A DNA stretch of 37,539 nt from Gryganskiella cystojenkinii (Eukaryota > Mortierellomycota > Mortierellomycetes > Mortierellales > Mortierellaceae). The notes below the pieces were generated by a model. That model had not been told where the DNA came from. It saw nothing but the letters and a program-made list of their open reading frames with translations, and ran no database searches. Of this stretch, positions 20,201 to 27,558 are shown piece after piece; the stretch's first letter is position 1; the number at the start of each line of letters is the position of its first letter. The translations under genes were made by a program, and so were the position numbers. The stretch is taken from contig JAAAIG010000341.1 of assembly GCA_015852425.1 (NCBI GenBank), forward strand, positions 1 through 37,539, written 5' to 3'.

Positions 20201-21347
20201 TGAAATCCCTGATTTTACAGACGTGCTCTCCTCCATGAACTCAATTCCCTCGTTCCAGAAACGCCAGCAGCCGAATGAGCCCATTATCGCGATGGTCGGG
20301 GGTGGTCTTAAAGGTGACAAGCGCGCGAACAAGAAGGCCGATGAGTTTGCGGCGAATGCAGATGGTGGGGATCAGAAGAGCGGCAAGAAGAACAAGGACA
20401 AGAACGATGATGCCAACGTCGGTCTCGAGCACGTTGGTGGCAAAAAAAAGAACAAGAAAAATGGTGATTTCCAGGCTCAAGTGATTCCAGAGGACTATAC
20501 AGGACTCGATGACGTACAAAATGATGGAAATAACAACAAGAAAAAGAGCAAGAAGGACAGGAAGAACAAGAAGAACAAGAACGATATCATTGACGAGATC
20601 TTTGGTGCGAACGATAAAAAGAAGAACAACAACAATAAGGCTGCCTTAGCGGATCTCCAAGACGCAAACGTGGAGAAAGCAGGCGGTCTCAAGAAGAAGA
20701 AAAACAAGAAGAACAAGAACCGCGATTCTGACGTTGACTTTCAAGACCGGTTCGACGAGATCTTTGGAGAGAAAGGGAAAGGTGGCAAGGATGCTCGACC
20801 TATGGTTGACCCCGTCGTGGTTGATGTCGCTAAGGCTAAAAAGAACAAGCACAAGAAACATGGTAATGATCCGCTTGATCCTTTAGGTCAAGGCCAAGCT
20901 CCAGCCGCGACCGACGATGTTTTCCAGACCTTAGGGGACAAGAAAGACAAGGGCAAGGACAAGAAAAAGGCCAAAAAGGACAATAACAACGGCAAGGATG
21001 CCAACAACAATTACAACAACAATAACAACAACAATAACAATAACAATAACAATAAGAACAACAACCACCAAGACAACAAGATCGCCCAAAAGCCCCAAGA
21101 AGCAGCACCCATTGGCAGCCCCAAGGGAGGTAGTAGTCCCGCCGATAGAGTCGCACCCGGTGGTAAAGCTAGCGGTGGTCCTCCTGTAGCGAGCCAGGAC
21201 AAGAACGTCATTGGGTATGGTACAGTTCCAATGTTTGGTCCGGCTCAATTAGACCTGGGATCTGGCACTTTGAGCCTAAAAACGAAAGCGACAAGTCTCG
21301 TCAGTATCCTCTCCTTGGCAACCGCGCTTGCAGTGATGTATTGGTAG
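17208..21347 (+). CDS. Large secreted, probably GPI-anchored, low-complexity polyampholyte protein
   Basis: Not recognised as any known family. Exons 17208-18099 and 18232-21347 give about 1335 residues. The chosen ATG opens MSDHSKPTGRS and is followed by a signal-peptide-like core LTLFLGTVLLLQSVVLA (about 17-33), which supports this start. The C-terminus ends in a hydrophobic segment (SLVSILSLATALAVMYW) after a GSG-type small-residue site, as in GPI-anchor signals. In order, the body has a Lys/Glu coiled-coil-like part, a Lys-rich block, a Pro/Thr-rich mucin-like region, seven 17-residue repeats (about 580-698), about 21 consecutive Asp, acidic TTDPxDxEEDD repeats (about 885-945), Lys/Asn-rich modules with two DEIFG copies, and a poly-Asn run. 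It follows a chitin synthase gene, so a cell-wall or surface role is plausible. There is no evidence of enzymatic function. Confidence 0.78.
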   Translation: MSDHSKPTGRSLPPPRLTLFLGTVLLLQSVVLAELPVLGPQNQLAQQSITTKTTNAHGKTVQAVPKKIEGKSHNRKQSQQKDKKKQKLEQEAKNRKEALTEEVLAESDKLKLEAEAKKLESLAESALEDGRITKETEIQAEDYLKNLWKGIVHLGDDPTIQAGVSALTTGVHSTKHGEDVEEEGEAEGMNFSTRPNRFNRRDNAVITEDQDDAGAWEDEEDAVELAKHKKSGKKKKNKHGDKKAKKHPKQAIDPAVGKADNPPAQRASKNGSGRGHRHRKGGSRGDRPGHQIVPPTPGKQNILGSRRKTLGLSYLSHSLCYSPQQTISYAVFSATFESSIIVPSMALSPSPPASVPSILGPIIPVVSPKVESQPSSLPEPPLAPQPSSPVHPTPHTPIHSIPHPPTHPPDHPPITLPIQRPVEHGEPNPPIVVGNPVVAPAPVTLPPDHTAPPASGPTIDPPQGSNPDSTTPQTPVVGGEVITSPVVQAHVPPLPTIPAAASAPAPSAAPTLAVTVKEPETIHEQHKAPIVVPVEARTKPTTTATTTTPELAHQESKPTPVVPVVQEAPQQPQLQLQPQPQPQTQPQSQQQQQPPSPTSGTSSPPSPKTEETVVVVTPVEKSPEPANEPTPVKDTTPTLPEPAKEVTPVKETTPTQPEPAEGAAPVKDTTSIHPEPAKEATLVKGTTSIHPEPAKEATPVKGTTSIHPEPVTEATPVKDTKSGQLEPATEATPVEDTKAGQPEPAPADAPLTDNDDDDDDDDDDDDDDDDDDDDDKEEEEQKSGSPFGSRMPSKLPKPSADQDQQQAEDSSSSRSSPETVTHPSVATDSVPESAAVDIKNDPIIAVLIPNDHDDNGDSTSIDTNEKPTDDDDDQDLNRVNTGPQESAEKHGGLEAPSVSQAVLDVDGKPIESKNLPVSNTGTDDEGGDEETTDPIDTEEDDEDDEDEEETTDPNDAEEDDGEEMTDPNDTEQDDGEDTYDDKEEESSEDEPSDEWDPAEIPDFTDVLSSMNSIPSFQKRQQPNEPIIAMVGGGLKGDKRANKKADEFAANADGGDQKSGKKNKDKNDDANVGLEHVGGKKKNKKNGDFQAQVIPEDYTGLDDVQNDGNNNKKKSKKDRKNKKNKNDIIDEIFGANDKKKNNNNKAALADLQDANVEKAGGLKKKKNKKNKNRDSDVDFQDRFDEIFGEKGKGGKDARPMVDPVVVDVAKAKKNKHKKHGNDPLDPLGQGQAPAATDDVFQTLGDKKDKGKDKKKAKKDNNNGKDANNNYNNNNNNNNNNNNNKNNNHQDNKIAQKPQEAAPIGSPKGGSSPADRVAPGGKASGGPPVASQDKNVIGYGTVPMFGPAQLDLGSGTLSLKTKATSLVSILSLATALAVMYW
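18100..18231 (+). other. In-frame intron without stop codon (132 bp)
   Basis: The donor is CACCAG/gtaaac and the acceptor atcatag/TCCC. The length, 132 bp, equals 44 codons, and the frame contains no stop, so the open frame runs through it. The encoded residues (aromatic, Cys- and Leu-containing) differ sharply from the Lys- and Pro-rich flanks, which is why I call it an intron. Retention would add 44 residues without a frameshift. Confidence 0.7.
19077..19457 (+). repeat. 51-bp (17-residue) tandem repeat, seven units plus a partial eighth
   Basis: Units begin at 19077, 19128, 19179, 19230, 19281, 19332, 19383 and, partially, 19434. The consensus residues are EPAKEATPVKGTTSIHP. The two units from 19230 and 19281 are nearly identical in DNA, which indicates recent unit duplication; the outer units are more diverged. 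The repeat lies in the Pro/Thr-rich part of the secreted protein. Confidence 0.9.
19470..19532 (+). repeat. GAC/GAT repeat encoding about 21 Asp
   Basis: A trinucleotide GAY tract of 63 bp mixes GAC and GAT codons and is followed by a Lys-Glu stretch. Mixing of synonymous codons suggests selection on the acidic residues, or an old expansion, rather than a fresh pure microsatellite. Confidence 0.85.
20996..21066 (+). repeat. AAC/AAT repeat encoding poly-Asn
   Basis: The tract of Asn codons is broken by single Tyr and Lys codons, near the C-terminus of the secreted protein. It is followed by a Gly/Pro/Ser-rich spacer and the hydrophobic C-terminal segment. Confidence 0.85.
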
Positions 21348-21573
21348 ACGCAAAATAAAAGTTTATTTCTACAGTACATAGGTGGGACAGGAAAGGACGG
21401 TTATGGAGGGGAGAATCAAAGTGCGTGTGTTATTGTGACAAATTTTGTGCCAGCACGGTTTGCCATGTTGTTCCTGGGAATGGCATGGAGTTTTTGCTTG
21501 TTCTTTTCTCGTTGATAGTAGGTGTTCCAAAGACCACACTCTCTCTACCAGCCCAGTGGGATTATTTCAAAGA
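21348..21573. other. Convergent intergenic spacer with a bidirectional poly(A) signal
   Basis: This short spacer lies between the stop codons of the plus-strand secreted-protein gene and the minus-strand C2H2 gene. AATAAA occurs on the plus strand at 21354-21359 and its complement TTTATT at 21362-21367, so one small palindromic site could serve both genes. Confidence 0.5.
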
Positions 21574-24500
21574 CTAAAGTACGTCTCCGTGACCAGTTTT
21601 CGCGTCTCCTCCTCCAATGTTCCCGGCTTGTTCTAACCTCTGCGCTAACTCTGCCTCTGATGGAATTGAAAGAGCCCTGGCTCTGGCATTCGCGACAGTC
21701 TCGGGAGTTGAAACCACTCCAGATTCAGGCCGTGGTGGTGGTGCCATTGGTCTCGTCACTGTTGGAGGAAGCGGCGTTAATCTAGAAACGGATGAATCGG
21801 ACGAAGCAGTCCCAGATGTGTTGCTGCTGCCAGGAGTTGCAGACGCTGCTGACGAGGATCCGCTAGTAGGGGTCATATTCGACGACGAAGACGTTGCGCT
21901 ACTCAGCGGCGAAGAGGTCCTGTGGCCATTTATGCCACTTTTGCTGAAGGAGTCGCTTCTACCACGGGTACCGGCCGGTCTGCCCCTCGTAGGGTTTCGA
22001 CCACTGCCACCGCCGCTGCTGGAGACAGTTGTTGACCTCTGGGTCCTTGGTTGGTAGGCAGACATCATGGATGACCCTGTAAGAGGGGTCTCAGTGTCCA
22101 TCCACTTAAGGGTTTCGATCTGAGGGGACAATGGACGAGGCGACACAAACGTGTATGTTATAGCAGGGGAGCTGGGATCCTCCCTACCCTGAGTAGCAGT
22201 CGACGATGACGACAGAGTCCCTTGGCTTTCTCCTCCTGCCCCTACTACTGGCTGATCATGCCCCCGTTTAGTCTTCTCTCCAGGACCGGAAGAGTCTTTG
22301 GAAGGGAGCCTATGAGCGAAGCTTCGAAAGACGTTACTGCCGTTCCTTGAGGACTTTCGCTTAGTGGTCGCATGAGTCCTGATGTGCCTCTTCAAGTTAC
22401 TGGCCACGTTAAAAAACTTCTTGCAGGTATCGCACTGATGTGGCTTCTACTCGAATTAGGAAAAATGTGTTTGTTAGTAATAAGAATGTAAGCATTAATG
22501 ATGACATCATTCCTCACTAACGAATAACGGTTTATCAGTAGGTTTACCAATCCATTGTGCGTGAACGAATGTGTCTGCAGCTGACTCGGCCTCGAGAACT
22601 TCTTGCCACAAATGTAGCACCAGTGATTCTTGCTCTCCTGGACCCGGAGTCTGCCAAGAGGCGGCTTGGATGACGGACCCGCGCCACCGTTGTTATTGTT
22701 ACCAGTATTCGATCTCTCTGCTTGTGCAAGATCCGCAATAGTGGATCGACGTTGACTTCCAGTAGAACTCTCCGAGTCCTCCTCAAATTCTCCGTCTCTT
22801 TGATCTCCATGTTCTCTTCTTCTTGATCCGTCTCTTCCTTCCCGATTGATAACAAGCGGCTGGCCGTCCTTGTCGACCTCACCGTCATCCTCGTCATCGT
22901 CACCATCATCGACGACATCCATTTCATCATCGTCCTCATCCACCATTGGAGTTCCGTCAAGGTCCCTCCGAGCGTGAGATGAGCCGAGGACATGCGCGCT
23001 TGAGGTGTTGTTGCTGCTGTTGTTCTCCGACTCATGAGTGTACGGACGAGTGTCTCTTTCAACTGGACGATGATGATGGTGGCTCTCTGCCTCGTAATAA
23101 AGTCGCTCCTCCGGCCAGACATCTCTCCCCAGCTCTTTACTCTTTTGGCGACTACTTGATGTCTGAACTCGATCATCATCCCGGCCGCTGCCATCCCCAT
23201 ACTCGACTGGCCTCGAATATTGAGAAGATCGGTCGTCGAATGGATATCGCCGCTGCTGCTGCTGCGAGTACCATAGTGCGTACAGGGCTTTAAGTTCATG
23301 CGGACCGTAGTAGCCTTCTTCTCCGATCTGGGTCGGCCTATTGCCGAAAGAAGAAGAGGAACCTGCAGCGGCGCTCGTCGTCTGGGCCGATCGATCATAA
23401 CCAGGGAGTGTCCTGTGGACTTCCACTGGAACAATCCCGCGTGATATTTGTCCTGGACCCGTAATCGACTCATCAGAGAGTCGTCTGGGTTCCACACCAG
23501 GCCAACGATCCGTGGGCGGAGGATGATAGGCTCTGTCGTAGTCCGAGGTGTGATCCCAACTCTGCCTCTCGTCTGGCGCACCAGAGGACGGTATTACGAT
23601 CGTCCGTAACGGAAGTAAGTTTGGTGACGATGCCGAAAATTGGGACCGAGAAGACACATTGGGATGTGGGCCAGTTGGGTGCAGCTGACGATATGACAAT
23701 GGCTGTTCCCGTTCAGACGTCGAGACGGAACGAATGTCCCGCTCATAGGACATACCCGGTGTGCATCCGTCCTCAACTGGACTGTCATCTTCCGAACTGG
23801 GTCTTTTCTTGTATCGATCAAAGTGATGAGGTTGTGTCGACCGAGAAGATGACGAACTTGATTTCCACTCCCCGTCCAATTGAGGAATGCTAGGTGATTC
23901 TTGTCTTACACCAAAAGTGTGTGGAGCTTCTGCTCCAACCCCCTGGCGAAGTCGGGGGCTATATCCTGGTCTCGGACCTCTTGCGGCTGATTTTGAAGTT
24001 GCTGCTGTTTCAGCGATCACTGCTGTCGTGGCCGTTGTCCCAGAACCTGTGAGAGTCACGTTTGCTGTAGACTTTGGACGCTGTTGAACTGTAAAGCTCA
24101 TATTCGGCGTTGTGGTCTGTGGGTGGTTCGGCGGTTGCGCTGGAGCATGACTCATGAGTGACTGTTCGATAAAAATCGCCTCTAGGTCATTGTTGGGCGA
24201 ATAAGAAGAGATGGTAGTTGGAGAAGGGGCATCTCCAATTACTCTTGGGGGGTTAACGTACGCTGGATTATAACCCGTTGTACGACTTGACACCGCTTGT
24301 GTCGATGCTGCTTGTTGTGGTGCTAAAGAATGACGAGAGGCTCTCTGATATTCTGCTTCTACGCTTTGTCTAGTAGCTCGTGTTGTTTGTTGCCTTCCCA
24401 GTTCCACATCTTTCTGTTGGACCATATGATGACCGTGTTGAAGTTGTGAGTGAAAATCGTTTGCTTGTTGTTTTTGATGCTGATATGGCTGCGGATGTCG

Positions 24501-26145
24501 TCCAGGATGCCTGGAATGAGGCTGTTGTGGTTGATGATGGCTTTGCGAGTGTTGCTGTTGCTGCCGTGTTTGACGAGGCTGGGTATGAGCTGACCGCACC
24601 ACTGGTCCGTGAGAAGGATGACCTTCCTGCGGTGATTGTCGGGGATCTAAATCGGCAGTTATTGGTCTGTAAGGATGGAACCTGGACGACGGCATCGTGG
24701 CTACGCCAGCCAAAGGGGTTTCCCATTGTTGCGTATGGGTCTGAACAGGAGAATGACGACTGTTTGGATTAGACCAGTCATATTCTGGCCCCGGCGAATG
24801 GTGCGTTCGATGTTGTTGCTGTTGTTGTTCTCGTTGGTGCAGTGGTGATGGTACAGGGTATCGTCTTTCTGTAGGCTGTACTTGATGTTGTATATTCATC
24901 CCTGCTGAAGAGGGCGGCGAGTGATATCCTCTTGAGACTGAATATTGGTCCTCTTGGTGATGACCCTGTGGCTTTTGTCGCGGATGGTCCTGCCCTCGGT
25001 CTTGATCGTGCTCTCTGGAGTTTACTTGTACTGCCTGACGAGGGCTTGAGATATGCCGCGGTTCTGATTGGTTTGGCCACCAATCTGCATCCTGATGTTG
25101 ATAGTCCAAGTCTCTTTGGTCTCCAGCGGGACGAAAGTCTACATGAGTAGTGATCAAAAGACAACCATTTGTGATCATTCAGCATTTTGCCTTTCTTTCT
25201 TGTTTTGAAACCGACAAGTTCAGGGCGCATGGCGTGGTAGTAAATGCTTTACACTTTCGGGATACTCCGCAACACACCATACAGAGGCCAAAGAAAATCG
25301 AAAGACGAAGTTGTTTGCTGTCAAACACACAAGGCTACGAAAGACAGAAGGGGAAGAATGGGGGGGGGAGGAGGGAGTGGACGTATGACACTGAGGAAGA
25401 AGAAGGAATCCAAACGACCTGCGACGAAAAAGTGAGAACAAACAAAAAAGCACCAGGTTCGAGATCGACAGGATGATCGACTGACGATCATTATACGATC
25501 CACAGGTTTCACGGGGGACATAGACAAGAAAGGGAGAGGGGAAAATAGCGCCTGGCACAACAAAAACGATCGACGATCGTCCCGCCTTCCCAATCGAGTA
25601 TTTTCAGGATGGGTTGTGACCCTATCGCAGGTTTCGTCAGGTGGACAGCCAAGAATTGAGAAATTTGAACTCGATCTCTTAATGCTCATCCTTCCTTGCA
25701 TACTTTATCTGATAATTTCCCTGTATTTAGTTGTACGCTGAAACATCGTGAGTGTCGGATAGCCAGGTCTTAGAAAATGTATGCGTATTTTTTTGCTGCC
25801 ATTCAGCAAGGGGATAGACCCGCTGTCGCCATAACAGAAATAAAGGAAACGTAAAATAAGAGAAACGTCCCAACATGGCCATGTTAGGATGGCTATCGTC
25901 CTGGTAGTGGTGGTAGTATGATCCGTACCTTGCTCAAATTCGCGGTTCGGCGGACGGGTCAGTGCAGACGTGGTTCCGGAGGTGAGTGGGGATATTTCTT
26001 GAGATTCAAGATCGACTGATGCTCTGGTGGGTAATGAGCTCATGACTCTTGTGCTAATGGATCCTAATGCAGATGTCGACCGGGGTGATTCAACAACGTC
26101 AATGGAGGCTTTCTTTTGTCTATTTTGTCCTCTGTTTGGATCCAT
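21574..26145 (-). CDS. C2H2 zinc-finger transcription factor with two fingers, 3 exons
   Basis: Exons on the minus strand are 26145-25929, 25138-22548 and 22446-21574, giving 1226 residues. Phases match at both joins and the total length is divisible by three. Two classical fingers lie near residues 913-961. The first is CYICGKKFSRPSQLQTHSFTH and the second is CDTCKKFFNVASNLKRHIRTH; Cys and His spacing is C-x2-C-x12-H-x3-H in both. Intron 2 cuts the linker, which reads NGLKP instead of TGEKP. The remainder is disordered: Gln/His-rich and Ser-rich in the first 800 residues, an acidic block (DEDDDEMDVVDDGDDDEDD), and a Ser/Thr/Pro-rich C-terminus. This is the usual style of a fungal nuclear regulator; target genes are unknown. 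The first exon (MDPNRGQNRQ) is joined by splice consensus and phase only, so the N-terminus is less certain. An alternative start is ATG at 25178. Confidence 0.85.
25139..25928 (-). other. Long first intron (790 bp) of the C2H2 gene
   Basis: The donor is GAGCAAG/gtacgg and the acceptor actcatgtag/ACTTTC; the phase is 1 on both sides, giving EQDFRP across the join. It is several times longer than most introns here. It contains purine-rich low-complexity sequence and no conserved frame. A separate short gene for the first exon cannot be excluded. Confidence 0.55.
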
Positions 26146-26395
26146 TATCCTTGTGGCAATATTTTACTCCTAGTGCTAGGTTGAATATTGTTTTTGATTT
26201 TTTTGATTTTTGATTTTTTTTTTTTTTGTTTTGACTAGACGTATAGTTCAGGCAGGGACGTATTTGAGAGAGTTGTTCTTTGGCTGTGCGAGGAGAGAAG
26301 GAAAGAAATCAAGGATGATAAAAAGAAAGAGGGCCGTGGAGAGAGTGGTGTTGGTACTGGACGAGGATAATGGTTGTCGTTTCTTGTTCAGGCTA

Positions 26396-26411
26396 GCGCG
26401 TCAGAACGCGC
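26396..26411. promoter_or_regulatory. Inverted repeat GCGCGT-CAGA-ACGCGC
   Basis: Perfect 6-bp arms are separated by CAGA, about 250 bp upstream of the C2H2 start. The central 14 bases are identical to the MCB-like pair at 5365-5380. Motif match only. Confidence 0.3.
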
Positions 26412-26560
26412 ATGCAGTGGCGGATTCGCGCAATGAAATGTGTCGGAATAATGAGCAGCTGAACCAATGGCAGCAATGTCGATGCAGGTAAGAAGAGGAG
26501 AGCAGTCGGACAACAATAAATAAATACATATAAAAAGGTAAGGAAGCAAGGTTCTGATTC

Positions 26561-26576
26561 GTGCGCGCGCGCGCAC
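26561..26576. repeat. 16-bp perfect palindrome of alternating purine-pyrimidine (GC repeat)
   Basis: GTGCGCGCGCGCGCAC equals its own reverse complement and alternates purine and pyrimidine throughout, the classic Z-DNA-prone type. It lies in the divergent promoter region, about 420 bp from the C2H2 start and about 1 kb from the carnitine acetyltransferase start. Confidence 0.9.
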
Positions 26577-27282
26577 TCTACTCAGAGAGAGGGAGGGGAT
26601 GGAAGGGAATGAGGATGAGCAAAGAGATGGAGATGCATTAAACCCTTTTTTTATTTTATGTTGCTGAACTACGGGTCTGGTTGCTTTGGACACCACGACC
26701 TGCGTTGCCCGCACAGAGGCAAGGGAGAGAGAGAGAGGGGAGGGAAGACAAGAATAAAGAACATAATGTTCAAGTCAAACACTGCAAGAAACCAAGTGGT
26801 CGGGACAATGGGGTTTGAAAATGGAAAAAAAAAAGATTTTTTCAGCACCAGTTGTGAGCGACGAACAGCCAGAACTTGGAAAAAGGAGTCTTTTTTTTTC
26901 TTTGGTTCTTGCTTGTTTGTACTCCAAAGGGTTGGGTAGGGGAAGTGGTTGAGATTAGACAATTGTTTTTTCTGTTCTTTTGAGTTTTCTATCAGAGATC
27001 TCTTACGGAGAGAGATTCTTTGTTCATTCATTCACATCGATTTTCAAAGGAAAGATCTCTTTTAGGCATTCTGCCATTTGTTCCAAAAGCGGTTAGTGCG
27101 ACAGGCTTGTGGACCGAACTTACAAGATCGCCCCACAAGTGCATAAACGAAGATCGAGATTCAATCAGCCTCATCTCTTTAACTGCATTCGTTAACGTCA
27201 CGTTACTTTCTTTATGGGCATCTTCCTCAAGTGCAAAAGGGCCGCCGATTTTCTTCCCACTCCACAACATGTCGCTCACTTT

Positions 27283-27288
27283 CACGTG
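27283..27288. promoter_or_regulatory. CACGTG E-box upstream of carnitine acetyltransferase
   Basis: A CACGTG palindrome lies about 270 bp upstream of the carnitine acetyltransferase start. bHLH or bZIP factors bind this core in fungi; the regulator here is unknown. Confidence 0.3.
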
Positions 27289-27558
27289 CTCTTGCACCCG
27301 CTCTGTCGCTGTCTGATGCGATTTGCTGGTTTTCTTTGTGCCTACCCTCACTGCTTCAAATGCCATGCGAGTTTCGTGCCCTCGTCTTTGACCTTTCCTG
27401 TTCCACGCCGTGTTACGGTGGCCTTACAGAAAGAGAACATCATTTGATTTGATTGCCATCTCCACACTTTTTTTCGCCACTTTTACTTTTCTCCTTTTTT
27501 TTCTTCCCATTCGACCCCTCTCTTTCAATCAAGCCCCAACCTCTTTCCCACATTCGCA

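Larger units (their letters stand above)
26146..27558. other. Divergent promoter region of the C2H2 and carnitine acetyltransferase genes
   Basis: This 1.4 kb separates two divergent start codons. It contains an inverted GCGCGT/ACGCGC element, a GC-alternating palindrome and a CACGTG box (listed separately). The part just upstream of 27559 is T/C-rich and is the likely leader. No conserved open frame was seen. Confidence 0.5.

Noticed and set aside
22544..23581. 345-codon alternative frame inside the C2H2 gene
   Set aside because: It overlaps the conserved finger-encoding frame, and the translation is rich in Arg and Met/Thr as expected for a shifted frame.
25450..25470. GGTTCGA resembling a tRNA B box
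   Set aside because: The following bases do not complete the GGTTCRANNCC pattern, and no cloverleaf or A box could be placed.
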